A stretch of DNA of 64,000 nt from Ischnura elegans. Lineage: Eukaryota > Arthropoda > Insecta > Odonata > Coenagrionidae. Position 1 is the stretch's first letter. Each line of letters starts with the position of its first letter. The position numbers and the translations under genes were made by a program. The notes beneath the pieces are model-generated. The model worked only from the letters and a program-made list of their open reading frames with translations. It did no database searches and was not told where the DNA came from. The stretch is taken from assembly GCF_921293095.1 (NCBI RefSeq), contig NW_025791669.1, positions 310,001 through 374,000 of the forward strand. Direction: 5' to 3'. Shown here piece by piece: positions 1 to 11,742 of the stretch.

Positions 1-166
1 TGCACATCTTCACAAATATTTTGAACTCACTCTTCTCCAGCCTTCCTCACTTTGACATATCTCATTCCTTATTCTCTTGTACCAAATCTAACTTTCCTCT
101 GTTTTTGCAGCCTTGTATTTTCTTTTTACTTCAGTGAGATGAAATACTTCCGGCTTGTTCCATGGT

Positions 167-639
167 CAGGGTTCTCACTCAACCGCGTAAACCTTAAAAC
201 CACGAATAAGCCGTGAATTTTGTCTACCGTGAAAAAACCTGGAAATAGCCGTGAATTTAGTCATAAAACCTTAAGAACCTCTTTAACTTGATTTTAGATC
301 TACGATTGATAGATCAAAAGAAAAATAGGTCAGTCACTCACAGATACTGTCCACTTCACTTCCCTGTCCCCCTCCATTTTCTCGCTCACAACCTTCAGCC
401 GGTCCTTAATTTTGCTAACGATAGGCGACATATTAAGAGCACTTTCATTGCTGCGTTTTGCATTCCCGGCGTTTATCGCGTTTGCTATATTTTTAGTTAA
501 CGTGCGGCCAGTGATTTTTAATGTGATCAATATTTCTTCCTAAAATGGCTTATCAGCAGACCATGAATTTGACGCAATTTTGACCCTGAAAACCTGGAAA
601 AACTGTGAATTTTATAATTTAGTTAGAGTGGGAACCCTG
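167..639. mobile_element. non-autonomous TIR transposon, copy A (hAT-like ends)
   Basis: The ends are inverted repeats: CAGGGTTCTCACTCAAC on the left and GTTAGAGTGGGAACCCTG on the right. The 5 bases ATGGT occur on both sides (162-166 and 640-644), and joining the flanks restores the LINE sequence seen at 20690, so the insertion is clear. The inside repeats the wording 'ccgtgaattt' near both ends and has no coding potential. The CAGGG terminus suggests hAT, but hAT normally makes 8-bp duplications, so the superfamily is uncertain. A longer copy is at 14490-15115. Confidence 0.8.
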
Positions 640-1499
640 ATGGTTTTTGTAACGAAATTTCTTGTACCAAGAACTTCCTCAGCTGCTAACTGCAGACCAC
701 TTCCAATGGTTTTCCAACTCTCTTCCTCTGATTCATTGTCATATCCTCCCCTATTCGCTTTTAAACAGCTCCTTTGAAAGCCAGTTGATTCTGAACCTCC
801 TTCAGTTTCTCAATCTGCCATATGTTTTTCATGGCTTCCTTCAATTTTTTTACTTTTAGATGGCATTTCATCTTAACTTAGTTATGGTCACTGTCATTAT
901 CTGCCCCTGGGTAGCTTTTGCATCCCTTCACCTGGTTCCTGAATCTTTATTTCACTAGAACGTTGTCGATTTGGTATATTCCAAGGTCTCCTTGCCTCTT
1001 CTATGTTTTTCTTCATTGCATAGGAATTTTGAATGCAGTGTTGGCAACCACTAGCCTATGTTCAGTGCAGAATTGAAGTAGCCTTTCTCCTCTTTCATTT
1101 TTATTTCCTATTCCCAGCTTTCACTGTCTTGATCTTTGCCATCGATGGCGTTCCAGTCACCTAAAATAATAAGACTTTCTTCCCCTCTTATGTGCTTCAT
1201 AACTTCTGTTGTATCATGATTGACCTCTTCTACTTCTTCGTCATCATAATCTGTTGTAGGCATGTTAACATGGACCACTACAGTAGCTGCAGGTTTAGTT
1301 TCTATATTCACCATTACTATCCTTTCATTAAACTGCAAATAGCTTTTAATTTGCATCCCGGCTCTCTTTCTAAGCATTATCACTACACCAGCATTACCAT
1401 AAACAAATATGGAACTCTCTCCCAGCCCAAATAAGAAGCAGTACAAATATCAATAGGTTCAAACACAGCACATATGGGTTTCTGAAGAATGCCTCCTTA

Positions 1500-1863
1500 A
1501 CCCCAAGTTAAATTTCTTTTGTTTATATTCACTTTCTTATGTTCATATTTCTTGTTTATATTCACTTTCTTATGTTCATATCTCTTGTTCATATTTCTTT
1601 TGTTTGTCACCTTAAATTTTGTAATTAGTGTGTTATATCGAAGTGCGATTTTTTATTATTATTTTTTTTTTTTCGAAAATATTGTATTGTTTCTTTCATG
1701 TACTAGGCGATATGCACTGCTCACATTTGACTGTATACGTATATATATTTATTTACTTTTTCTTTTATTTATCTATCTCAATGAGAAATGTAGAAAGATG
1801 TACTTATATTTTCTCATGGGCCCCAGTGCCTACGAAAATAAACGATGTTATTATTATTATTAA
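1500..1863 (+). mobile_element. 3' end of a LINE/SINE with (TTA)n tail, inserted in LINE A
   Basis: The insert splits the LINE endonuclease sequence. It is very T-rich, ends with a GGGCCC-containing 3' UTR-like stretch, an AATAAA (about 1839) and a (TTA)n tail at 1846-1862. A short retroposed 3' end with a simple-repeat tail is typical of LINEs and their SINEs. It is the only clearly plus-strand retroelement piece in the first 30 kb. No protein is recognisable. Confidence 0.5.
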
Positions 1864-2068
1864 TCGATTCTTTGTGTATCATTCTGTATCTTACACTCCA
1901 AAAGTCTCCTTCTTGGGGACACTTCAATTTGCGGATGCCTAATACATCAAGGTTCATTCTTTGCATCTCCACCTTCAAGTTTATGCAGATACCACATTGT
2001 TCACCACTATAAATTTTTCTTTTTAATCCCTGCAATTTTTGCCAAGAATCATAGGTTCCTGAGAGAAA

Positions 2069-2330
2069 GGTCAGAAAGTTTTCTTTGTTTGATAAGATAT
2101 TAATAATCCTTATTTAAGCCAAGCGCTACCAGCTAGCAGGGTACTCTGCTACCTGCTAGCATCCTGCATCGTATCAGTGCTCAAAGCCTTGCCCCAAGGT
2201 CACCTCACTTGCGGCAGCAGGAACCAGAACGATGTCAGACGGAGTTTTCACAGCATTCATACTTAGCCGTCGCGTTTTCACGCGCTGGAAAATTTTAACT
2301 TTTCATTTAATGGCAAAAAAGAGAGGGAAA
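2069..2330. repeat. dispersed repeat R1, copy 1
   Basis: It shares a ~250-bp body with 3229-3590 and 19308-19640. Landmarks are TTAATAATCCTTATTTAAGC, a GCTAGCAGG motif, a CCCCAAGGTCACCTC-like stretch, GGAACCAGAACGA and TTTTCATTTAAT. It shows no coding potential. It could be a SINE or the end of a longer transposon; this copy is shorter at its right end than the other two. Confidence 0.65.
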
Positions 2331-2459
2331 CATTATCTACATTATCTATATTATTTGAGAGAAAGTTTACTTTTGATCAATTTCTGATGATATCATTTGT
2401 CACGTGGGACAAAATATTAACAAGCTGTGGTTTAGCATCAGTTCACATTGCAAAGGGAC

Positions 2460-2960
2460 TGATTAGTAAGGGTTTCTCCCTTACTGATTTGACTTGTCCA
2501 TATGATCCTCATCATTCATCTGTAGCACCAGATTTTGATTGCCTCTATCCTTGATTTCTATGCCAGTTTTTGCTTACCTATTTCTGTGTTTGTCTCCACT
2601 TTTCTTCTGCTGCTTACTTATACATTGGTTACATTTCTGTTTGTTTGCAGCTGATAGTATCCTTGACCGTACCCATATTAATCAGAATGTTTTTCAAATC
2701 TTTTCCTGTCTTTGCTATGATGGCCATGTCAGCAGCAAATCTTAGCATGCTAATTTTTTCTCCATGGTTATTCACTTCCAAGGCCTATTCCTGGTTTTCA
2801 TAAACGGTTTTCTTGATGTAAACGTTGAAAGTTACGTGTGACAAAGCACATCTTTGTCTCACTCCTTTCCTAATTCTTGCTTCTTCACTGCTAGACCCAG
2901 ATGTTATCACCGCTGTTAGGGTAGTTTCCTTCATCAAAGAAAACGAAAGGCATTGATTGC
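2460..2960 (-). mobile_element. RTE-like LINE fragment, reverse transcriptase palm
   Basis: The minus-strand translation contains VRQRCALSHVTFNVYI followed by GEKISMLRFAADMAIIA, the LINE reverse transcriptase segment normally written GVRQGCxLSPxLFNxYI ... RFADDxAIIA. The catalytic FADD has decayed to FAAD and stop codons are present, so it is inactive. The fragment is nearly the same as 18545-19030 and shares the same right junction with non-LINE sequence, so the two copies are parts of one larger duplicated unit. Confidence 0.8.
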
Positions 2961-3590
2961 GATTTGTTACCCACCATTAGTGTATTCATAATATGCAAAT
3001 TATTTGGTTTTAGAAATACCGGTTTAGACGAATAGCAATGGTCAATTTTATCCTCATTTGAAAAAGGCCATATTGGCGCCCTTGAGATGCCACTCCACGT
3101 GACGTCACAGGGACCTAGTTTCTATACGAGTAGATAGGAGTTTTACATCGTCTGAGATTACCAATGCATGCATGAGGCACAGAGCTCAGGGAAACATGTC
3201 TTAATAATTGCTTATTAAAACTGGCTTAGGTCGGAAAGTTTTCGAAAAGAAAATCGTTTGATAAGGTATTAATAATCCTTATTTAAGCCAAGCGATACTA
3301 GCTAGCAGGGTGCTCTGCAATTCTGCGTCGTATCAGCGCTTAAAGCCTCGCCCCAATGTCACCTCAATAGCGGCAGCGGGAACCAGAACGACGTCACACG
3401 GAGTTTTTGCGGCATTCATACTTAGCCGTTGCGTTTTCGCGGGCTTGGAAAATCTCACTTTTCATTTAATCGCGAAAAATAGATATCGTCATTTAAAATT
3501 CTAAAAGCGTGAAATAAGTACTCCAGGAGTAATAATCTTTCCATTTAGGCAATAAAAAAATAATATGAAACCACCCAATTATTTGCACAG
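2460..3590. repeat. ~1.1-kb duplicated unit, copy 1 (RT fragment + spacer + R1)
   Basis: The run of RT fragment, a spacer with CACGTGACGTCACAGGGACC (about 3097-3116), then R1 copy 2 (3229-3590) is repeated in the same order at 18545-19640. The two differ by scattered substitutions and small indels. Either a composite element moved as one piece or a segment of DNA was duplicated about 16 kb apart. Confidence 0.75.
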
Positions 3591-3639
3591 TATTTCATGA
3601 AAGTCTTATTTAATATTTTCAAAGCACTCATAACTTACT

Positions 3640-4925
3640 TTCATGTCTGATGCAAACATTTATCTTTCGCAAATTTCACGAAATAATTTAGTTTGTATGT
3701 GTTTGGCTCTGGGGCAAATGACACTCCTTCCACTTCCTCTTCTTTGCTTGTACTGTGGCTCTGATGTTGATGGCACACCGTTTTTCTCCAATCTTCTCTG
3801 AAATTCCTTTGGCAGTGTCTCGAAAGAAAGTTCCACAGTTGTCTTGACTTCAGGGTGTATAATCCAGAAAATAACAAACAGATTAATGAGTGATGTATTC
3901 AACAAATAATAAAAAACCACCCAAAAAAGGGCCATCTCTCCTTGTATTTCTGGCGACACTATAGGTAGCGCTCATATCATATACTCTGTCGACACCACCC
4001 TTCGTTGAGTTATAAAATGAGATGAATTTTAGGTTTGGTGTCTCAGCTGTCGTCAGATCTGTGTGTGCTATGCATACTTGAAATCATTAGAATATTTTTC
4101 TTCTTTGATGAACATGTGAGGCAAGTCATATTTTTGCTCAAGGCGAAAATGCTACTGCACCCATCCCTATTATTTACATCAATAATTTCATGAGGAAGTC
4201 TTCCTACTGTGGCACACTCATGGACCATTTGTCAGCTGTGACATTCCTGAAATTGGTCCGACCATTCTTCAACAACTTCCTATGTGCTGCTGTCTAATCT
4301 AATTGGACCGTCTGGCTGGATTCCTAGATAAACCTCCAATTTTTGTGTGTTGTATGCATTAGCATCTATAAGAGAACATATTTTTATGCTGTACTTTGCT
4401 TGTTTCTTCATTCAATTTGGTGGAAAGAACATCTACCCCGAAAAGGAAGTAGTTGTTAATCCACTGTCGCAAGCTCACCGATGTTGTACAACTCCTCAAA
4501 TGTTGATTATACACAATTTTCAGTTTCTCTTCTTTTTTTCTGTCTCATGTCATCAAATGTAAGACATTGAAGCAACAATTTTAATCTCTGGTAATTCATT
4601 AATGCTCGAATATTTCCGCTCCCAAACCATCTTGATCCCGCATATCTTTGAAATTCTGGCAATCTGATTCATGTGCTCATAGATAAAAAAAAAGCAGACC
4701 AATGAGACATCTGATTTCAGATTCGTCTGATGGCGAAGCATATCTTTCTGGAGAATAATGCAGCACTTTTTCTGAAAGTTCAATTTTTGTATTATTTACT
4801 ATCATAAGGGATATGTTTTCATCAAAAATAATATCAAAGCAATCTAGTGGATATTTTATGAAATTCTTTATTCCCTTGAAGCCAAGTGCCTGCGATACGA
4901 TGGTGTACGATAGGTGTTTGAGCAT
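3640..4925 (-). mobile_element. piggyBac transposase remnant
   Basis: Minus strand. The N-terminal part (from 4925) reads FIKYPLDCFDIIFDENISLM, VNNTKIELSEKV and ESEIRCLIGLLFFYL, the start of the DDE_Tnp_1_7 (PGBD) domain. Further on (about 4220-3880) come DRVYDMSATYSVARNTRR and, just before it, FYNSTKGGVD, which is the hallmark C-terminal piggyBac motif. The tail (3870-3660) reads NGVPSTSEPQYKQRRGSGRS where the cysteine-rich finger should begin; no finger is visible. Multiple frame changes and stops break it, so it is dead. I did not find convincing TTAA-flanked inverted ends. Confidence 0.75.
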
Positions 4926-6127
4926 AACATCATGGCTCGGAAGTACTCTATTTTGTCACTTGGTCTTCACCCATCCAAAAATTTTCGTTTGACACAACTG
5001 TATACTGAAGTCTATGAATCACTTATTTGCTGCATTTGTCGTGCTCCAACTCCTGTTCTGAGGCTGAAAATAAATTTGTGTGTGTATCAAAATCTTCTTT
5101 ATCAGATAGTCCACTAGAAAGCAGAAGAGCTGTCTATATTTCCTCAAATGATCATGAATCGGTCATCTATGGTCTATTATAATTTATGGTAGTTGCGAAA
5201 GATTTTTGTGATTTCTGAAATTTCATTATACAATCAGTCAAAGTTGAAAATACATCAACACTAACTTCCCTGAAGTTATTTGTTTAATTCGTAGCCTTCT
5301 CGACAGCAAAAATTTCTGACAGAGAAGTCTTTGTGTTGGAATTGTTCCCTAAAATGATTCAGCATAATTAATATAACTGCATGTATTATTTTTCTTTGTT
5401 TTTGTATACAAAAATCTCAGCAATTGAGTGTGGAAAATAATTTTATGAAAGGAACATCGAATGACACATGTTGGTGGGATGCAACAGTCCCTTTAAATCG
5501 TAATCCATGTCTCAAAAATTTGCGACAATTCGAGGAATGGGAATAGAAATTACATAACCTGTTTATGGTTTGTAGTTGACATTGTTGCCCCAATCAGCAT
5601 CTGCATAACACTGGTCAACAAAGAAAAATTTTCTGTCCTAGACATGTTTTTGGATGATCTGAGAGGTGTTTTTCATGCTGATTCCGAATCTGGGCTCAGT
5701 TTTCTTCTATGAGTTCGGATAACTCAGGTTTCCTCATGATTCAGGTTCCGGTATTGGCAGAATGCAATGCGATTCGTTATTTCTATCATTTTGTATCCGT
5801 TGTCAAGGAAATTATTGTTAGTCTAAGTGTCTCAATTTGTAATTGTGTGGAAGAATCGTTGCTGAGTTGATATCCCAATGACGAGAGGCTTTAGCAGCTT
5901 TCACCTTTTAATTAATCCAACTGAAAGCGTCCACCACTGATAGTTTTTTCATCACTTCCGACACTGTATTTTCAGTATCTGCAGCAGCTAATATTCTGCC
6001 ATATTTCAAGAAATAGGACTCTGAAATGCATACAAACACTTGTATTTTTTTCTTCTTGTACACACTATGTTTTAGATGGAAAATTCGGGAAAACTTTAGG
6101 ATATCATCCCTATTGAAGGTGTCACAT
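4926..6127. other. no recognised gene; holds one dispersed-repeat copy
   Basis: AT-rich sequence upstream (minus sense) of the piggyBac remnant. A short minus-strand open frame at 5908-6159 (about 83 codons) has no family I recognise. A dispersed repeat lies at 5607-5725. Confidence 0.5.
5607..5725 (+). repeat. dispersed repeat R2, copy 1
   Basis: It begins AACACTGGTCAACAAAG and continues with TCTGTCCTAGACAT, a GATGATCTGAGAGGT-like stretch and AATCTGGGCTCAG. The same series occurs at 7409-7545 and, inverted, at 15859-15978. It is probably the end of a transposon I cannot name. Confidence 0.6.
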
Positions 6128-6399
6128 GGTTGATGGTCTAAAATTTTTACTTGAACCATGTATTTTCATGTAGTTTCCCTATCCACATCGTTTGACTCGC
6201 GTACAACACTGATTGCATCTTTCTCTGAACCTCTCTATCCAGCCATTTGAGGCCCTAAAATTTTATTTTCCCAAACAACCTGTTAATTCCTTTGCATTTT
6301 CTTGCAAAGTGAAGTGGAGTTTTCTTATATAGTGATCCTCTGAGCTCCCAGCCAATCAGCTGTCTTCTCCGAGTTTCTGGAATTGGGTGGTATCTTATA
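6128..6399. repeat. direct repeat R3, copy 1
   Basis: About 270 bp (TGGTTGATGGTCTAAAATTT ... TTTCTGGAATTGGGTGGT) is repeated at 6685-6968 with about ten per cent difference. Copy 1 ends where a Tigger-like element begins after a TA dinucleotide, so the Tigger piece inserted into this repeat. No coding is seen. Confidence 0.75.
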
Positions 6400-6662
6400 C
6401 AGCAGATTCCGGTGAATTGGGACATATTGGGACTTGTGCACTTTGCCCCAATTAGGTGAACTATCCTATATATGGGCATAAACAAATGTTGAAATGATAG
6501 AAAGAAGACTAAAGAATGTTTATAACACAACATAAGTTAATTAAACTATTAATTTGATTAATAAATCAGTGAGTTTAGTTAATATAGTATCATTTTTAAT
6601 AATTATAATAATTTAGTTAAAAATATTTTTTGCAGCCTCGGGCGATGCTGAATGAATCTTTT
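6400..6662 (-). mobile_element. Tigger/pogo-like MITE, truncated copy
   Basis: It starts at a TA with CAGCAGATTCCGGTGAATTG and matches the inverted right-hand half of the full copy at 13665-14260 through the landmarks TTTGCCCCAATTAG, AGAAGACTAAAGAATG and CCTCGGGC. The second terminal repeat is missing. CAG...AATTGGGAC ends with a TA target are typical of the pogo/Tigger branch of Tc1/mariner. Confidence 0.75.
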
Positions 6663-6684
6663 AATCCCTTCTCCATCTCCCTTC

Positions 6685-6968
6685 AAGATATCACATGGTT
6701 GATAGTCTTAAATTTTTACTTGAACCATGTCTTTTCACTCCTCTAGTTTCCATATCCACGTCGTTTAACTCACCTACAACACTGCTCGTCTTTCTCTGAA
6801 CCTCTCTATCCATCCATTTGAGGCCCTAAAATTTTATTTTCCCAAAAAACCTGTTAATTCCTTTGCAATTTCTTGCAAAGCGAAGCGGAGTTTACTTATA
6901 TGGTGTTCCTCTGAGCTCCCAGCCAATCAGCTGTCTTCTCCGGGTTTCTGGAATTGGGTGGTTTCTTA
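6685..6968. repeat. direct repeat R3, copy 2
   Basis: This is the second copy of the 6128-6399 repeat. It has no Tigger insertion: it passes through the insertion point and continues into unrelated DNA. Confidence 0.75.
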
Positions 6969-7760
6969 CACTACAGTTGGCTTCATTCTTGAAGTTTCCG
7001 TCCGAGCATTGTGGGGGTTTGGTGGGTAAGGGAATAAGGGATGGGTTTAGGGCAAATTTGGGAGTTGATTGTTTGGGTTTTGTTGGAATTACATTATCCC
7101 ATAGATTCTTTAGTAGGTCATTGTTAGTTTTGCCAAAGGAGCATTGAAATTTATCAACTGCAGCTTTTAAAAAGGTTAAGATGGGAGTGATTTTTAAATC
7201 TTAACTGATTTGGAGGTTGCTAATAAACCATGGGGTACCTATTATTTTTTGAATTATTTTGTTTTCACAAGTCTGGATGCATTGCACCATTGAATGAGAC
7301 AATGGAATATTCTTCGATATTGCTAACACAAACCATCCTCAAACTAATTTGTTAAATTCCCCATGTTTACAGTGTTTTTCTCTGTGAGTGTAAACTACGG
7401 CCTGAAGTAACACTGGTCAACAAAAAAAAAAACTTTTTCTCTGTCCTAGACATTGGGTGATCTTAGAGGTATTATTTTTCGAGGTGATTACGAATCTGGG
7501 CTCAGATTTTTTTTTCATTGCATCTAGTTTTATTAGGACAAGCAGATTAAATGAGGGCTGAAGGACGTCTCAGCAAATAAATAGTGATTTTTAAAAATGC
7601 GAAAAATGGGTACTTCATAGGATTTCCTCACATGTTTATCATCTGGCAAGACCCTATCATTTTCCAGCAATAGTCTGATAACATGTTGCTGAATTTTCCT
7701 TGGTGCCATTTTTGCATGTGTTCAGTATCCTGGCAGAAATGGTTACTATGTTCATCACTG
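6969..7760. other. no recognised gene; holds R2 copy 2
   Basis: Short open frames only, for example plus 6863-7147, which starts inside repeat R3 and is not credible. Copy 2 of dispersed repeat R2 is at 7409-7545. Confidence 0.5.
7409..7545 (+). repeat. dispersed repeat R2, copy 2
   Basis: It shows the landmarks AACACTGGTCAACA, CTGTCCTAGACAT, GGGTGATCTTAGAGGTATTA, AATCTGGGCTCAG and GCATCTAGTTTTATTAGGAC. Together with the inverted copy at 15859-15978 this gives the widest extent of the repeat, about 130 bp. Confidence 0.65.
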
Positions 7761-8194
7761 TTGTGATTTAATCTAATCACCTTTTAAATCAATAATAGAC
7801 TTTCAACGAAGTTCAATTCACATAGGAATTAAGGTCTCTCTTTTGAACAAAGTGGCGATGAAATGGTTCAATTACTCTCTTCAATTTTTTGCTGTCCTCA
7901 TCCAACAAATGAAGAAGTTATGTATCTCAAGACCTTCATCCCCAATGATATGAAGTAGCAGGGATACTTGCCTCTTCTCTTCTTGACCATCACACCCACT
8001 CGCTTTTAAGTAAAGTGTAAATTTTTGCTTCCACTTTATCTAATTTCGAACGATGTCACCATCAAAGGACAATTCGTGAATACCATTTAACTGCATCACG
8101 GTTTTCGCCTTTTCCACCATGGTGCAACTGACTTATTTTGCTGAATTTTCTTGTGTCATAACAAATAGTCGATCCTCATACACTTCTGACACCA

Positions 8195-8394
8195 TGTTGT
8201 GATTTAATCTAATCACCTTTTAAATCAAGACTTTCAACGAAGTTCAATTTATTGACACATAAGATGTACATACTCTGTCTTACAACGTACTGCCCGGTGA
8301 ATCAACTGATCACGGCTGACTTCTGCACAGTGCCATGTGCGCCACAGGTGCTGGTGGCAAAAAGGTGAAACACAGCTTTGAGGCACTTATAACA
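8195..8394 (-). repeat. gypsy LTR shared by two tandem fossil copies
   Basis: On the minus strand it begins TGTTATAAGTGCC and ends ATCACAACA, giving the usual TG...CA ends, about 200 bp. A TGGTGTCAGAAGTG stretch follows it directly, where a tRNA primer-binding site is expected. It lies after pol of one copy and before gag of the next, so it serves both. Confidence 0.8.
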
Positions 8395-8604
8395 TCTCCA
8401 TTTCCTTCGACATGTGATCAACTTCCACAATCAGTCGCTTAGGAGGTCTCACTACTCGCCCAGATATTGTTGTGTAATCAGTCACAGAGGGTTTGTTTAC
8501 AATAGGTACATTGACATCAGATGCATGTTCCTTCTCTGGGTGTTTAACTTATAACCTAGGTACATTTTCATTATCATGAGACCAATAATTCAAAGATGTA
8601 TTTA

Positions 8605-8836
8605 GGCCATTTTACACCGTACACGGAATTGCGCAGTCTGACGTAGGTGTGAAGGCACAATCAAAATTGCGTCGTGTAAAGCAGTGAATTGCTAGAACAC
8701 ATGCGAGAATGCCAGGATGCGGGATGGCAAAATAGCCCCTGTTCTAATTTCGTTCATGCACTTGAGCAATTCCACGCCATTTACAAAATTAATGCAGCTC
8801 TAACCCGCGCAATTCCGTGTACCGTGTAAAACGGCC
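8605..8836. mobile_element. MITE with GGCC termini (PIF/Harbinger-like) inside the gypsy fossil
   Basis: The inverted ends read GGCCATTTTACACCGTACAC on the left and, on the other strand, GGCCGTTTTACACGGTACAC on the right; each continues with GGAATTGCGC. TTTA flanks both sides. The 232-bp interior is non-coding. TTA-type targets and GGCC-starting ends suit PIF/Harbinger, though this assignment is tentative. Confidence 0.7.
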
Positions 8837-10189
8837 TTTATTCTCTTCTATATGTTGCCTGGTTCTCCTATATCTTTTCCCAAATACATCAGCAATTACA
8901 TACGATCTTGGAGAACCACTTTTCTCAACAATACGACCCCTTAGCCATCTTGAGTCGGGTGTTTTTTTAAACCGTATAGAATCACTAATCGATAATTCCT
9001 TTAAATATTTGGTATTTCTATTGTAATAATACATAGATTTTTGCGACTTAAAGTCAAGTACATCTTTCATGTTTGTAGCAACCTTAGGTTTAAGTACATG
9101 TCTGCTGCTCAGTAAGTTAGTATTTAAAGATCTTGAAAATAAAAGTTGAGCAGGTGAGGGACAATTTTCCTATACAGTATTTCTTAAATGTAACGAAGCT
9201 AAATAAGGATCCGAACCACTAACATGAGTTTTCTTAAACAATTTTTTCATGGTTTGTACTGATCTTCAGCTAATCCATTTGAACGAGGGTAATTTGGACT
9301 AAGCATTACATGTTCAAATTCATACTGGTTTGCAAAATTTTTAAATTCAAAGGAATCAAACTGTTTATCACCATCAGTAATCAATACAAGCAGAATTCCA
9401 TGACGTGCAAGTATAGATTTATAATGATCAATGACAGAACTGCTTTTCAGATAAGTCAACAAAGCTGTTTCAATGAACTTGGAGTAATAGTCAACAAGAA
9501 GTAGATAATTTCTACCTGCATAGTGAAAAATGTCTGCACCTAGTTTTTGCCAAGGAAAATCAGGTACTCCATGTGGTATCATTAGCAAGCTACTATTAGC
9601 ATTGCTAAAACTAGCACATGCTGTGCGCTGTTTGCCTTTATCCATAATTTGGGAATTTATCCCAGGCCAATGTAAAATATTTCTTACTCGATTTTTACAG
9701 TATTCTACTCCTGGGTGACCCTCATGTATTTTTGCTTACATTTCTTTGCGTAGTGCTTCTGGAACAACTACAGCTTCATTTTTAAATATTAACTCATTTA
9801 TAGTGTGCAAATCATATTGCACATTCCAAAACGGTACTACCTTAACATCCAGTGACTTTTTACAATCTGGCCACCCTTGTTGTATATATTTTTTTACAGA
9901 TCTAAGCACTACATCCTTTTCAGTTTCAGTTTGGAATTGTAACCATTTCTAATGAGAAATAGGTAACATATCAAAATTTAGCCTCACTTAAGCAACCATT
10001 TCCTCATTAAGATCATCTAAACTTAAGTCTTTTTCTTGTCAAGGACTTCTGGACAATGCATCAGCAATATGCATTTCAGATCCTGGTTTATAATGAATAT
10101 CCAAATCATATCAAAGTATTTCTAACATCATCCTCTGTAATCTGGGCGGGACTGATGCTAAAGGTTTTTTAAATATGGAAACTAGAGGT

Positions 10190-10695
10190 GAAATGAAAAT
10201 GTACAACCTTGGTATCTTTTCACAGGAAAATTTATTCGTACGACGAGTTTCGACGCTGAGGCATCATTATCAAGTACACTCTTGTAATATCTACAATCCA
10301 ATATATACCCAATTCTGGTAGGGGTGGAGGGAGAGGGTTATACAGGGGGGGGGGGAAATTGGGAAGGAGTGGGGGGGTTGGTGAGGGAATGGTTGGGAAG
10401 CGTGATTAAGCCCACGCTAGGAGAGGCAGGCCGGGGGAAAGGGTCGGTTGGGAAAGGGGTAAATTTTTGAGGTTAAGTGCAGTGGTAATGAGAGGTGAAT
10501 TTCTTAGGAAAACGATGTCATTAAGGACATGTCCCAAACCCAAATTTCTTTTTATCTCAAACTCCTCCAGGACGTCCATCTTCCTCCCCTTCTTGACTCT
10601 GTGTAAAACGTCCGGTTCGAAGTCACTATGATAAGACTACGTCGTACGAATAAATTTTCCTGTGAAAAGATACCAAGGTTGTACATTTTCATTTC
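10190..10695. mobile_element. foldback element FB1 inside the gypsy RNase H region
   Basis: Arms 10190-10245 and 10640-10695 are perfect inverted copies, 56 bp by my reading (GAAATGAAAATGTACAACC ... TTCGTACGACG). The ~395-bp middle holds G-rich stretches (about 10318-10380). Read on the minus strand beside the left arm (10267-10240) is TGATGCCTCAGCGTCGAAAC, a short hairpin followed by GAAAC that recalls the stem II and GAAAC half of a hammerhead ribozyme. Penelope-like elements carry such ribozymes in their terminal repeats and often leave inverted copies, so FB1 may be a Penelope-derived remnant. Confidence 0.6.
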
Positions 10696-11125
10696 AACAT
10701 GGATTTTCACAAAGTTAAAGCCGAATCAATTGAATTCACGAGACTAGAGTTGGTATGATTCCACTGTAACCCTCTTTCCATAAATGTGCTGTCTGAATCG
10801 ACAACATGCAAATACTATGGCATACATTTCTTTCTTGATAACTGCATAGTTACATTGCGCCTCAGTTAATGACTTGGATGCATACGCTACTGGCCTTCCC
10901 TCTTGCGGTAACACTGCACCCACTCCATAAGCTGAACTTTTTACTGACAAGACAATTGGTTTGTTAATGTCAAAATATTTATGATCAGGAGCTTCACTGA
11001 TTTTATCTTTAAGCTTTTGAAAAGCTACATCATGAATTGAATCCCAGATCCATAAGGAGTTAACTTTTAAGAGATGTCTCAGTGACGAAGTTAATTCAGA
11101 GTTATTAGCAATGAATTTGGACAAA

Positions 11126-11280
11126 TACCGTATTTGTCCAAAAATAGTCCTCCTCTGAATATAGTCCTAATTTTGAGGCTTCATTTTTGGGAGAAGTTTA
11201 AAAAATGAGTTGGAATATAGTCTTTACTTTTACCAGAGGCATATTTGGAAAAAAAGGACTATATTCAAACATATATGGTA
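11126..11280. mobile_element. small TA-flanked MITE inside the gypsy fossil
   Basis: Imperfect inverted ends: CCGTATTTGTCCAAAAATAG on the left and, on the other strand, CCATATATGTTTGAATATAG on the right. TA occurs at both borders. About 150 bp and non-coding, with a Tc1/mariner-type target. Confidence 0.6.
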
Positions 11281-11742
11281 ATTTTTTATGCCTAGAAATC
11301 TGTGTAACTCTTTTTTATTCTGAGGTTTATCCATTTTTTGATTAGCTTAAACTTTATTCTCATCAGGACTAATTCCTTCATATGGCATCCTGTGTCTTAA
11401 AAACTTGATTTCTTTCACACCAAACGAGCATTTGTCCAAATTGAATTTCATCCCATTTTGTCTGGCTACATGCAAAAAAATTCCTCAGTCACGTATCATG
11501 CTTTTGCTTAGATTTTCCCCACACATATATATAATAATAATATTTATCACGGGCAAAGGCCCATTTTACAAAATTGCACAAAATTAAGATAAATATATGA
11601 ACATAAAGTAATTACTTCTTATTTCTTCATAAAGTAATAAATTCTTACATTAATATTTCCGTACGATTAATTGTAAAAAACAGTACATATAATGGTATCA
11701 TTGTATGTCACCATTCAAATATATAAACATATAGCAGGTATT

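Larger units (their letters stand above)
1..2040 (-). mobile_element. RTE-like LINE fragment A (endonuclease and linker)
   Basis: Minus-strand remnant of a non-LTR retrotransposon. From 2040 downward the translation starts with the endonuclease N-terminus (RMNLDVLGIRKLKCP), resumes around 1499-1110 with the rest of the domain (MPTTDYDDEEVEEV, then IILGDWNAIDGK) and runs into the linker at about 1080-640 (ERGERLLQFCTEHRLVVAN, GADNDSDHN-like). This order and wording match the RTE/BovB-like LINE endonuclease seen in arthropods. The copy is interrupted by a plus-strand AT-rich insert at about 1500-1863 and by a TIR element at 167-639. The linker resumes at 1-161, where it resembles 20470-20700 of LINE copy B. 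The frame is broken by stops and shifts, so it is not functional. The element continues off the left edge. Confidence 0.8.

Noticed and set aside
1519-1942. Overlapping plus frames rich in Phe/Leu/Tyr
   Set aside because: They come from T-rich DNA of the inserted 3' UTR-like piece and run through the (TTA)n tail.
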